Below are positions 1-5,792 of a DNA stretch of 44,411 nucleotides, piece by piece. Source of the DNA: Candidatus Ventrenecus stercoripullorum. Its GTDB lineage: Bacteria > Bacillota_I > Bacilli_A > RF39 > UBA660. The notes below the pieces were generated by a model. It had not been told where the DNA came from. It was given only the letters and a program-made list of their open reading frames with translations, and did no database searches. The position numbers and the translations under genes were made by a program. Numbering within the stretch: the first letter of the stretch is position 1; each line of letters begins with the position of its first letter. The stretch spans positions 1-44,411 of the forward strand of contig DVGF01000009.1 of assembly GCA_018712835.1 (NCBI GenBank), read 5' to 3'.

Positions 1-876
1 TATTGTCGTTTCTGGCAAAGGTCTTACACCTCCAAACACGAACCAATCATCGCTAAACTTATTATATCTCATATATTCATTTTTTAACGTTTTTAAGTCG
101 TCTGAGAGTTTTTTTGTTAGTGGTAATATTCTGTTACTATTTTTTGTCTTTGGACTTGTTATCATCCATTTTTCGCCTTTAATTTTAGTAGTCAAAGTTT
201 TATTTATTTTAACTTCATTTTTATTGAAATCAATGTCATTCCAATTCAAGGCTATTGCTTCGCCTTGACGAGCTCCCATGAAATATAAAAATTCAAAAAA
301 AGTGTGCCACATATGGTCGTTAATAACACTATCGAACTGTTTGTATTCCTCTAATGTGAAAAATTGCATTTCTTCTTTAATATGGTCTACGTCTTTTAGT
401 TTTTCACATATTTCAGGAACGTCTGATGAAGTTCCATAAAATTTCTTGGAATACTTAATCAAGCGATCTATTATTCCCAAAATTTTGTTTGAATAAGCAA
501 CGCAAAAGCCTTTCTTTTTTAGCTCACTTTTTAAGTTTTCGTAAATAGCAACAGTTAGCTTATCTACTGTAAGTTCTCCAATAATAGGCTTTAAGTGGTT
601 ATATTGTGTAATATGCTTATTACATGTTTGCTTTTTTAATTCGTTACTCATTCTATCTTCGTATTCTAGAAACAATTCATTAAATGTCTTTGTACTCACA
701 TTCTTAACCATGTGTAACGATATTCTATATTGTGCTTCAGCATCTTCCGCTTCACGTTTTAATTTATACTTCGGAGAAGTGTAGTCTTTCTTTTTTCCGT
801 ATACATCTGTATACTTAATTCTAAAAAACCAACTTCTTCCATCTTTCGTTTTATTTTTTGATTGATAAATAGCCAT
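1..876 (-). CDS. int: Tyrosine-type phage integrase, C-terminus beyond the window edge
   Basis: Site-specific recombinase that would integrate the prophage into the tRNA 3' end seen at the right boundary. The reading frame is open from the ATG at 876 (preceded on the minus strand by GGAGGG, 8 bases before the start) to base 1, giving 292 codons without a stop. Residues 1-60 look like an AP2-type arm-site binding domain (RSWFFRIKYTD) and 60-160 like the SAM-like core-binding domain. The catalytic domain begins near 170, with the box I arginine at residue 203 in GARQGEAIALNW. The HxxR and tyrosine nucleophile motifs lie outside the window. It is the leftmost prophage gene, reading outward toward the expected attL, as is usual for integrases next to their attachment site. 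Confidence 0.95.
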   Translation of the reverse strand, partial: MAIYQSKNKTKDGRSWFFRIKYTDVYGKKKDYTSPKYKLKREAEDAEAQYRISLHMVKNVSTKTFNELFLEYEDRMSNELKKQTCNKHITQYNHLKPIIGELTVDKLTVAIYENLKSELKKKGFCVAYSNKILGIIDRLIKYSKKFYGTSSDVPEICEKLKDVDHIKEEMQFFTLEEYKQFDSVINDHMWHTFFEFLYFMGARQGEAIALNWNDIDFNKNEVKINKTLTTKIKGEKWMITSPKTKNSNRILPLTKKLSDDLKTLKNEYMRYNKFSDDWFVFGGVRPLPETTI

Positions 877-894
877 AATTTTTCCCTCCAATTC

Positions 895-923
895 TTTACA
901 TAAAAATTAATTTTTGCTATAAT
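895..923 (+). promoter_or_regulatory. Strong sigma-A promoter of the small RNA
   Basis: TTTACA at 895-900 and TATAAT at 918-923 are separated by exactly 17 bases, with an extended -10 TGC directly before TATAAT. It faces right, away from the integrase, into a region with no convincing protein gene, so it most likely drives the small RNA at about 930-1016. Confidence 0.8.
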
Positions 924-929
924 TGGAGC

Positions 930-1016
930 ATGAAAAAAATTCAATTCGCGTTGTGTTTTTTTCTAGGGGCTTTCATGCTCCGTACCCTTACCATTGCAGT
1001 GGTAGGGGATTTTTTT
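930..1016 (+). ncRNA. Candidate antisense small RNA of the lysogeny region
   Basis: The predicted start is about A930, seven bases after the -10, and the predicted end is the T-run of the terminator at about 1016. The RNA would fold into a first hairpin closed by ATGAAA (930-935) and TTTCAT (971-976), then the terminator hairpin. The first loop carries TTCGCGTTGTGTTTTT (945-960). Its exact 16-nt complement lies at 3170-3185, just upstream of and touching the ribosome binding site of the gene at 3202. This suggests base-pairing control of that early gene in the lysogen. An alternative is a short hydrophobic peptide starting at A930 (MKKIQFALCFFLGAFML...), but its frame runs through the terminator and has no properly spaced ribosome binding site. 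Confidence 0.65.
981..1016 (+). terminator. Rho-independent terminator of the small RNA
   Basis: CCCTTACCA, loop TTGCAG, TGGTAGGGG, then ATTTTTTT. The hairpin and T-run are oriented for rightward transcription. The leftward genes flanking it have no T-run on their side, so it serves the small RNA. Confidence 0.75.
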
Positions 1017-1587
1017 AATTTAAAAACCATTTTCTACAGTTTGTCATGTCATTTCGTTCCAGTTCTTCTATTTTGTTTCTAATATCCTGAGTTTCATACG
1101 AACAGAGTTCTCCGATATTTTCATTTGGACTACAAACTTTAAATGTGTCAAAAATCTCATCATATTTTTCTTTTACACTATCATAGCACTCATTTAATGA
1201 AGTTTCTTTAAATTCAATAAATGATTTTTCTTGATTGCTTTTGTCTAAAATTTGGTAAACAGATAATCCTGCAAATATAATAGTACATATCATGCCTATA
1301 ATAATAGCTTTTTGTTCATTGGATAAATTACTGTTTTTAGTATGATTTATAATCTTTTTTTCATTCTTTTTTTTTGCGTTGTTTGAACGAAACTTTCTGC
1401 TTTTGATTTGATAATGAACAATTAAGAAAGCTCCACATATTATCCAGAAATTATATCCTAGAGCATATAATAATCCATATTCAAATCCTAAGCTTTTCTC
1501 ACGAATATATAATAAAATATTCATAAAGATAAAAATACATCCAATTAATATTGATACCCCGGAAGGCTCTTTTTGCATCTTTTTCAT
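1015..1587 (-). CDS. Three-helix membrane protein of the lysogeny module
   Basis: A 190-residue protein that I do not recognise as a named family. Hydrophobic segments at about 11-27, 39-59 and 92-111 are separated by a basic loop (KSRKFRSNNAKKKNEKK). The C-terminal 80 residues are polar and contain four cysteines, and with three helices they may face outside. The gene follows the ImmA-like gene by three bases and is likely co-transcribed from the repressor promoter, so it would be made in the lysogen. Membrane proteins expressed in this position often act in superinfection exclusion; that role is an inference. Start ATG at 1587 with an AAGAAGTGTGAG upstream. Confidence 0.75.
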   Translation of the reverse strand: MKKMQKEPSGVSILIGCIFIFMNILLYIREKSLGFEYGLLYALGYNFWIICGAFLIVHYQIKSRKFRSNNAKKKNEKKIINHTKNSNLSNEQKAIIIGMICTIIFAGLSVYQILDKSNQEKSFIEFKETSLNECYDSVKEKYDEIFDTFKVCSPNENIGELCSYETQDIRNKIEELERNDMTNCRKWFLN

Positions 1588-1590
1588 AAC

Positions 1591-1902
1591 TCACACTTCT
1601 TTCATAATTTCCTTTATGTATTTATCTGCTTCATCTTCGTAATTATCTATAAAGAAAGCAAATAAATCTTTGTTAGACTGACACAATTGATTTAGTTCAA
1701 TATGTGCTAATTCATGTAGTAGTGTCTTTTTTTTCTTATAATAAGATAAGTATTTACTTAAGATAATGAAATAAACGCCATCATGGTTAAATACGAACCC
1801 ACGTATACCACTAGGTAATTCCTCATAAATTACGCTAGCATTGTAATAATTAAGTAATTCTTGTTGATTTATAACCCCCATAATCAATTCTTTTATATTC
1901 AT
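1591..1902 (-). CDS. ImmA/IrrE-type metallopeptidase (short form)
   Basis: A 103-residue zinc peptidase with HELAH at residues 63-67 and a downstream EDEADKY (about 89-95) that can supply the third zinc ligand, the arrangement of the ImmA/IrrE family. In ICEBs1 and related phages ImmA cleaves the neighbouring XRE repressor to release lysogeny. Here the repressor gene lies directly upstream in the same leftward unit, which supports the same role. It is shorter than typical ImmA proteins (about 150 residues or more), mostly by lacking N-terminal extension. Start ATG at 1902 with GGGAG upstream. Confidence 0.85.
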   Translation of the reverse strand: MNIKELIMGVINQQELLNYYNASVIYEELPSGIRGFVFNHDGVYFIILSKYLSYYKKKKTLLHELAHIELNQLCQSNKDLFAFFIDNYEDEADKYIKEIMKEV

Positions 1903-1949
1903 ACTTAATACTCCCTTTTTATTTTTTATTAAGTACGATACTGCTGTAC

Positions 1950-2291
1950 TTATTGATTGTTTTTATTCTTTTCGTAATTATCTATTGTTTTTTTCATTAT
2001 AAATTCGATTGTCGCTCGATCATCATCTGATAAGATATCTTTTGTTTTATCAAATAGGACTTCTGTTTGAGACAACTGTTTACTATTCAGGAGATTTTCA
2101 TCAGTCAAAGTTGCAATATTGACCTGCAGTGCGTTTGCTAAGTCATATATATTATCTAATGATGGAGATATTTCTTCATTTTCCCATCTAGCAATAGTAG
2201 TCTGATTAACACCAGCTAACTCTGCCAACTTATTTTGAGATAATTTTTTTTCTTCTCTTAAAAATTTAAGATTATTACTAAATGTGCTCAT
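1950..2291 (-). CDS. XRE-family prophage repressor (CI-like)
   Basis: A 113-residue protein with an N-terminal helix-turn-helix: LSQNKLAELAGVNQTTIARWE at about 19-38 shows the recognition helix. A C-terminal acidic/helical tail (DILSDDDRATIEFIMKK) probably dimerises and may be the target of the ImmA-like peptidase. The ATG at 2291 is chosen over a longer frame beginning at 2339 because AAAGGAGGGG sits 4-5 bases upstream of it; the longer frame would start inside the promoter. It is divergent from the Cro-like gene, with the operator between them. Confidence 0.92.
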   Translation of the reverse strand: MSTFSNNLKFLREEKKLSQNKLAELAGVNQTTIARWENEEISPSLDNIYDLANALQVNIATLTDENLLNSKQLSQTEVLFDKTKDILSDDDRATIEFIMKKTIDNYEKNKNNQ

Positions 2292-2310
2292 TTTCCCCTC
2301 CTTTATATGA

Positions 2311-2339
2311 ATGATAGCACAAAAGCATAAAAAAAACAA
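2311..2339 (-). promoter_or_regulatory. Leftward repressor promoter
   Basis: On the minus strand TTGTTT (2339-2334) and TATCAT (2316-2311) are separated by 17 bases, with an extended TGC before the -10. The transcript would begin just upstream of the repressor ribosome binding site. The left arm of the operator ends six bases upstream of this -35. Confidence 0.65.
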
Positions 2340-2344
2340 TAAAA

Positions 2345-2393
2345 ATTATGCTTATTTGCATTTTTAGTATTGACATCTGCAAATAAGCATAAT
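2345..2393. promoter_or_regulatory. Repressor/Cro operator pair
   Basis: ATTATGCTTATTTGCA (2345-2360) and its perfect reverse complement TGCAAATAAGCATAAT (2378-2393) form a 16-bp inverted repeat with a 17-bp spacer. The right arm fills the spacer between the -35 and -10 of the rightward promoter, and the left arm lies next to the leftward -35. A protein bound to each arm could close the rightward promoter while leaving the repressor promoter open. A weaker half-site, AAAAGCATAA, occurs at 2321-2330. Confidence 0.8.
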
Positions 2394-2398
2394 ATAAT
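2370..2398 (+). promoter_or_regulatory. Rightward early promoter
   Basis: Consensus TTGACA (2370-2375), 17-base spacer, consensus TATAAT (2393-2398). It overlaps the right operator arm and precedes the Cro-like gene by about 20 bases, so it is the likely lytic early promoter. Confidence 0.85.
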
Positions 2399-2419
2399 AG
2401 TGACAGATAGGAGGTAAGT

Positions 2420-2662
2420 ATGCGAGAAAATTTTAAAGAAGAAGTAGCCAGCGAATTAAGAAGTCTTAGAGCAAAATTTAATTTTACTCAAAAAGAAGTT
2501 GCTGAAAAGGCTGGAATAGACGTGATGACTGTTACTAGATATGAAAATAATAGTACATCAATGCAACTAGATATGATTGAAAAAATCTTGTCAGCATATG
2601 ATTTAAAACCATCAATTTTTTTTAATATCATATCTGCAAATATGCAGAAAGAAAAAGAATAG
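2420..2662 (+). CDS. Cro-like XRE DNA-binding protein
   Basis: An 80-residue single-domain helix-turn-helix protein: FTQKEVAEKAGIDVMTVTRYE (about 22-42) is the two-helix motif. It is the first gene right of the divergent operator and has AGGAGG seven bases before the ATG. Size and place fit a Cro-type regulator that competes with the leftward repressor for the operator. Its 3' end codes across a TCTGCA/TGCAGA palindrome (2633-2648) that resembles an operator arm. Confidence 0.9.
   Translation: MRENFKEEVASELRSLRAKFNFTQKEVAEKAGIDVMTVTRYENNSTSMQLDMIEKILSAYDLKPSIFFNIISANMQKEKE
2633..2648. promoter_or_regulatory. Operator-like palindrome inside the Cro-like gene
   Basis: TCTGCA-AATA-TGCAGA is a perfect dyad. 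Its left half, TCTGCAAATA, repeats the sequence of the right operator arm at 2376-2385. It may be a third repressor site; the match could also be constrained coding sequence. Confidence 0.35.
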
Positions 2663-2670
2663 GAGAGAAT

Positions 2671-2817
2671 ATGGAAGAAGAAATATTAAAATTAATTGAT
2701 TCAAGAATACTTGGCATAAAAAAACAAAATAAAAAAATAGCAATATATAAGATTACTATTCTGATATTAATTTTGTTAATTCAAGTATTAAATTTGTTGC
2801 TAACGATACTACAATAG
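2671..2817 (+). CDS. Small single-helix membrane protein, 48 residues
   Basis: The ATG at 2671 follows AGGAGA at six bases, and the frame stays open for 49 codons to TAG. Residues 1-23 are charged and residues 24-45 form a strongly hydrophobic helix (KITILILILLIQVLNLLL). It follows the Cro-like gene in the rightward early transcript. Its last 62 bases overlap the 3' end of the gene encoded on the opposite strand, so the two transcripts are antisense to each other. Function unknown. Confidence 0.6.
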   Translation: MEEEILKLIDSRILGIKKQNKKIAIYKITILILILLIQVLNLLLTILQ

Positions 2818-3103
2818 GAAAAATAATACCGTTACATATTGCTAAAAATCTTTGTTCAATTTTGTTTTTGAAATAGACTGCTCCTATAGGTGTAGAACGG
2901 TAGTACCAATCTTTATAGTCGAGTGATGTATCAAAGTATTCTATAAGATTTTGGAACAATAAATAATTTAGATAGTACTTTGCGACATCATAATCTAAGT
3001 CTAATTTTTCGCAAATATAAAATATATTGCAATGATTTTTAACAGAACTATTTTTATTAATAAATTTTAATAACTTCTTAGATATTTTATCCAAATTACC
3101 CAC
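2756..3103 (-). CDS. Winged-helix-like protein with C-terminal hydrophobic segment
   Basis: A 115-residue unrecognised protein encoded against the early transcript. Residues 1-70 look like a winged helix (LLKFINKNSSVKN...DYDVAKYYLNYLLFQNLIEYF), and residues 90-110 are hydrophobic (NGIIFPIVVSLATNLIL) and could anchor it in the membrane. GTG at 3103 opens the longest frame. TTG at 3094 is an equally good start because GAGGTG lies six bases upstream of it. An 11-bp perfect inverted repeat surrounds its putative promoter, which suggests autoregulation; that is an inference. Confidence 0.65.
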   Translation of the reverse strand: MGNLDKISKKLLKFINKNSSVKNHCNIFYICEKLDLDYDVAKYYLNYLLFQNLIEYFDTSLDYKDWYYRSTPIGAVYFKNKIEQRFLAICNGIIFPIVVSLATNLILELTKLISE

Positions 3104-3143
3104 CTCACTTTCTTAGTTAATTATTATAAATCAAGAAAGTGAG
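3104..3143. promoter_or_regulatory. 11-bp perfect inverted repeat around a divergent promoter
   Basis: CTCACTTTCTT (3104-3114) and AAGAAAGTGAG (3133-3143) are exact reverse complements separated by 18 bp. The spacer holds a minus-strand TATAAT (3128-3123) that could serve the leftward gene starting at 3103. A DNA-binding protein bridging the arms would block that promoter. In leftward RNA that starts upstream, the same arms would pair and cover the ribosome binding site. Confidence 0.6.
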
Positions 3144-3151
3144 AAAAGAAA

Positions 3152-3192
3152 AGAGTTCTGCAAAACTCTAAAAACACAACGCGAAAGGAAGT
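3152..3192 (+). promoter_or_regulatory. Leader of the 3202 gene: hairpin, small-RNA target and ribosome binding site
   Basis: AGAGTT (3152-3157) and AACTCT (3164-3169) form a stem-loop. The next 16 bases, AAAAACACAACGCGAA (3170-3185), are perfectly complementary to the loop of the candidate small RNA (945-960). AAGGAAGTG follows directly and serves the ATG at 3202. Pairing would cover the bases next to the ribosome binding site. Confidence 0.6.
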
Positions 3193-3201
3193 GAAAAAGC
3201 T

Positions 3202-3495
3202 ATGGCGAAAAAGCCGAATTATTTGGAAATGGAAGAAGTACTAAATACGTATTGGATAGATAGAAAGCAAATGCAAATTTTATTACCACAATTAAGCGGA
3301 GTTAGATTGAAAATTGAGTTTGATTCTATCGTAGAAGATATGAAAGAAAAAAATGAACCATATTTTGCAACAAAACCGGTTTTAATACCTGTAGTAAAAG
3401 TTGTCGAAAAATATAAGCTAAATACTTCTTATATTTTAAAAGAAGCTAAAAGAATGAGGAGGGAATTAGAAAATGAAATTAAAACAGTCAGTTAA
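3202..3495 (+). CDS. Early protein, probable DNA-binding (excisionase/regulator position)
   Basis: A 97-residue basic protein that I do not recognise. The N-terminal half predicts helices (YLEMEEVLNTYWIDRKQMQILLP); the middle (KPVLIPVVKVVEKYKLNTSYILKEAKRMRREL) resembles a helix-turn-helix followed by a basic helix, as in phage excisionases and small regulators. It is the first gene after the control region at 3104-3201 and the apparent target of the antisense small RNA. That makes a lytic switch function (excisionase or antirepressor) attractive but unproven. Confidence 0.7.
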   Translation: MAKKPNYLEMEEVLNTYWIDRKQMQILLPQLSGVRLKIEFDSIVEDMKEKNEPYFATKPVLIPVVKVVEKYKLNTSYILKEAKRMRRELENEIKTVS

Positions 3496-3646
3496 AGAAA
3501 AGCTACAAGCGATAGCATTATTAATTATATTCAGTTTAATTATGGTTTGGGGTTTAAATGGTATGAAAGAAAGTGCAAAAAATTACAATGAAAACTATTT
3601 AAATCAAACAAAAATGACTGAAATGCTCGCAACAGATCAGTCATAA
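3473..3646 (+). CDS. Small membrane protein, 57 residues
   Basis: The ATG at 3473 lies inside the end of the preceding gene in another frame and has GAGGAGGG eight bases upstream. One hydrophobic helix at about 12-30 (AIALLIIFSLIMVWGLNGM) is followed by a polar tail. The four-base-like coupling and strong ribosome binding site make it a likely real gene of the early operon. Function unknown. Confidence 0.6.
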   Translation: MKLKQSVKEKLQAIALLIIFSLIMVWGLNGMKESAKNYNENYLNQTKMTEMLATDQS

Positions 3647-3724
3647 AAATGAAATTTTCAATAAAAAATTCAATGAAATTGTATCAAATTTTGTTGAAAA
3701 AGTCAAAAATAAGGAGAAAGAAAT

Positions 3725-3961
3725 ATGATATTTACTAAAAAAGATGTTCAAAAATATATTGAAAAAAAAGAAAAATATGAAAGAGATTTAGCTGATGAAT
3801 GTGCTTTTGGTAATGCAAGTAAAACAACACTTAGAAAGATTGAAGAGCTTAATTGCATTATTAATTATAACGATTTATTAGAGCTATCAAAAGAACAAAG
3901 AAGAAAAATTATGTATTATGAAGAATTACTAAAAAGGCATAATATTAGTTATTTAAAATAG
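3725..3961 (+). CDS. Hypothetical early phage protein, 78 residues
   Basis: A highly charged, mostly helical protein (KDVQKYIEKKEKYERDLADE; ELSKEQRRKIMYYEELLKRH) with a start preceded by AAGGAGAAAG. No family recognised and no membrane segment. It sits between the regulatory genes and the replication initiator in the same rightward unit. Confidence 0.7.
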   Translation: MIFTKKDVQKYIEKKEKYERDLADECAFGNASKTTLRKIEELNCIINYNDLLELSKEQRRKIMYYEELLKRHNISYLK

Positions 3962-3971
3962 GAGGGTTAGC

Positions 3972-4187
3972 ATGTATGACATCGACAGTTTTAGATTTTT
4001 TGCTAGTTATTATGATGCTTTAAAAGATATGAAACCAAAAGCCAAGCAAGAGTTTTTATTAGCCATTCTTGAGTTCATGTTTGAGGGGAAAGAACCGGAT
4101 TTTAAGGGAGATATGGCGGTTAATTGGAAGCTAATCAAACCAAACCTAATTAAAAGCAAAAACAAATCAAATAGAAACCAAAACTAA
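3972..4187 (+). CDS. N-terminal part of the replication initiator (DUF6291-like)
   Basis: A 71-residue protein beginning MYDIDSFRFFASYYDALKDM, with LLAILEFMFEGKEP and a terminal NWKLIKPNLIKSKNKSN. This is the DUF6291-type module usually found at the N-terminus of Firmicute phage initiators, before a low-complexity linker and a DnaD domain. Here the frame stops at TAA (4185-4187) inside the linker. The DnaD-like part resumes 87 bases later in another frame with its own start. Either the gene has suffered a frameshift or the two domains are made separately. AGGAGGG precedes the ATG. Confidence 0.75.
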   Translation: MYDIDSFRFFASYYDALKDMKPKAKQEFLLAILEFMFEGKEPDFKGDMAVNWKLIKPNLIKSKNKSNRNQN

Positions 4188-4215
4188 ATCAAATTAAAAC
4201 CAAAAAAAATCAAAT
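4164..4215 (+). repeat. Three iterons, candidate phage replication origin
   Basis: AAATCAAAT occurs at 4164-4172, 4186-4194 and 4207-4215, each at the head of a 21-22-bp unit of the form AAATCAAAT-nnAAAnC. The spacing is two helical turns, so an initiator would meet all three copies on one face. The array lies inside the initiator coding region, a common origin position. It is followed by a purine-rich G/A tract (4234-4290) with repeated GGAAAAGGA/GGATAAGGA/GGAATGGGA motifs. Confidence 0.6.
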
Positions 4216-4273
4216 CGAAATCATTCCCTTCCTAGGAAAAGGATAAGGAATAGGAAAAGGAGATGGATAAGGA

Positions 4274-4657
4274 ATGGGAACGGGAACGCGTCGCGTGCGT
4301 TTTGATAAATTTATAGATTATATACAAGAGAATTATCGTACACGATTAAAGCCAAAAGACTATGAATTTTTGCAAGAGATAGCAGATAACTATACTGCTG
4401 ATGAAATCATGAATGCTATTACTTATTGCAAAGAGAAGAAATCAGACTCATTAATTTATCTTCAAGATGCGTTAAAAAACAAATATTATCAACAAGAAAA
4501 AACAATAAGCGAAGAACCTAAATGGTTCAAAGAAGAATTAAAAGCAGAACCTTTAGACGCAGAAGACAAGGAGTGGGCTAGAAATTATTACAAAAAATAC
4601 TGTGACACAGAAGAAGAATATCACAAAAGACTAAAAGAGAATGGATTGGAGGAATGA
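4274..4657 (+). CDS. DnaD-like C-terminal part of the replication initiator
   Basis: A 127-residue protein. FDKFIDYIQENYRTRLKPKDYEFLQEIADNYTADEIMNAITYCKEKKSDSLIYLQDALKNKYYQ (about 10-75) matches the helical DnaB_2/DnaD domain that binds DNA and recruits the helicase. The acidic C-terminus (ARNYYKKYCDTEEEYHKRL) is helical. GGAG lies 11 bases before the ATG, a stop codon lies just upstream in frame, and the first residues come from the purine-rich repeat tract. Together with the DUF6291-like piece it makes up a normal phage initiator. Confidence 0.75.
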   Translation: MGTGTRRVRFDKFIDYIQENYRTRLKPKDYEFLQEIADNYTADEIMNAITYCKEKKSDSLIYLQDALKNKYYQQEKTISEEPKWFKEELKAEPLDAEDKEWARNYYKKYCDTEEEYHKRLKENGLEE

Positions 4658-4660
4658 AAG

Positions 4661-5113
4661 ATGATAGAAGAATATGTTTTAAAAAAATTAGAAAGTTTAG
4701 AAAAAGAAAATACGGAGTTAAAAGCAGAACTAGAAAAGAAAAATAATGCTTTTTTACAACTAGAAGAACGTGACGAAGTAAAAATAGAACTTATTGGGAA
4801 CGAATCTTTATTTCAAAAAATAGAAGAGGCAGGATTTAGCCTTAAGCAAATTGAGAAAGATATGGGAGTAAATGAAATTGCCAATATGATTAAAGAATTA
4901 AATCTATACAAAGAAGTAAACAGTAATAACCATGCCGCAGTTATTAGAGTAAATAACAAGTGTTATGGGTTATCCAAATATTATGACGAATATCGCTTTG
5001 ATGATAGGGTGTATGTTGATTTAGATGAGGCAATTAGATGTGAATTGGTTGATAAATTGTACGACAAAGTTAGAACAAAAATTCGAAGTATTGAGGCTGA
5101 AAATGAAACCTAG
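4661..5113 (+). CDS. Hypothetical coiled-coil phage protein, 150 residues
   Basis: Residues 1-40 form a coiled coil (KKLESLEKENTELKAELEKKN). The rest is a mixed alpha/beta region with no motif I can name. The gene starts three bases after the initiator stop and overlaps the next gene by 11 bases. Similar short coiled-coil proteins follow DnaD-type initiators in many Bacillota phages. Confidence 0.7.
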   Translation: MIEEYVLKKLESLEKENTELKAELEKKNNAFLQLEERDEVKIELIGNESLFQKIEEAGFSLKQIEKDMGVNEIANMIKELNLYKEVNSNNHAAVIRVNNKCYGLSKYYDEYRFDDRVYVDLDEAIRCELVDKLYDKVRTKIRSIEAENET

Positions 5114-5408
5114 AATACCAGGAAATAATCCTTTGATGGAAACAAGGAAAGAGTCAGAAGAAACTGTTAATAAACAACTAAGATATCAACAGATAATCGA
5201 AATTTTAACAGAGTCTAAAGAACCTCTTAGTGCTAAAGAAATAGCGGTTGAAATGTATAAAAAACATTATGTTCCAACTTCAGAAAGAAATTTTAGTGCA
5301 CCAAGAATTACAGAATTATTGAACCAAGGAATAGTTGATTGTGTTGGTAAGAAAGTATGCGAATATACACATAAAAGCGTAGGAGTGTTTGAACTATGCA
5401 AGAAATAA
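5103..5408 (+). CDS. Winged-helix phage protein
   Basis: A 101-residue protein. RYQQIIEILTESKEPLSAKEIAVEMYKKHYVPTSERNFSAPRITELLNQGIVD (about 27-80) is a winged helix-turn-helix with a short wing (YTHKSVGVFEL). The ATG at 5103 is chosen because it overlaps the preceding gene by 11 bases and has GAGG upstream; a frame opening 78 bases earlier has no ribosome binding site. Probably a DNA-binding regulator of replication or early genes. Confidence 0.7.
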   Translation: MKPRIPGNNPLMETRKESEETVNKQLRYQQIIEILTESKEPLSAKEIAVEMYKKHYVPTSERNFSAPRITELLNQGIVDCVGKKVCEYTHKSVGVFELCKK

Positions 5409-5599
5409 GTTATGAAATCCAAAGACACAAGGAGTCTGGAGAATGGGTGTTGTGGAAAATAACAGAAACAGAATATGAAGATTGTGGGGGATTAAGCACT
5501 AAAAAAATAATTAGTGGTACGAAAAAAGAATGTCAAAAAAAATTGGAGGAGATAAAGAAAAATGACAAAAGACGAAGAGATAAGAATGCTAAAAAATGA
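5396..5599 (+). CDS. Small hypothetical phage protein, 67 residues
   Basis: It overlaps the end of the preceding gene by 13 bases. The N-terminal half predicts a small beta-sheet (ISYEIQRHKESGEWVLWKITETEYEDCGG), and the C-terminus is lysine/arginine-rich and helical. No family recognised. Its end overlaps the next small gene. Confidence 0.6.
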   Translation: MQEISYEIQRHKESGEWVLWKITETEYEDCGGLSTKKIISGTKKECQKKLEEIKKNDKRRRDKNAKK

Positions 5600-5738
5600 T
5601 TTATATTTACAAGCAAAGAAAATAAAAAAACTTGAGAGTGAAAAGAAAGAACTCATGAAGCAACTAAAAGAATGTGAAAAAAGTAGAGACTTTTGGAAAG
5701 ACGCTTATATGAGAATTAAGGGTGACGTACGGAATTAA
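5562..5738 (+). CDS. Small coiled-coil protein, 58 residues
   Basis: The ATG at 5562 is preceded by TTGGAGGAG at nine bases and the frame runs 58 codons to TAA. Sequence is almost entirely heptad-like (LKNDLYLQAKKIKKLESEKKELMKQL) with a terminal FWKDAYMRIKGDV. It overlaps the previous gene by 38 bases. Function unknown. Confidence 0.6.
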   Translation: MTKDEEIRMLKNDLYLQAKKIKKLESEKKELMKQLKECEKSRDFWKDAYMRIKGDVRN

Positions 5739-5792
5739 TAGACAGCGGAATGTATGATATTAAGTAGAAAAAATGGAAAGAGGGAATTAGAA

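Noticed and set aside
930-1082. 50-residue hydrophobic peptide starting at the small RNA's first base
   Set aside because: No spaced ribosome binding site, and the frame passes through the terminator into the opposite-strand gene.
3649-3738. 29-codon frame before the 3725 gene
   Set aside because: No ribosome binding site and a low-complexity Lys/Ile sequence; it runs over the next gene's start.
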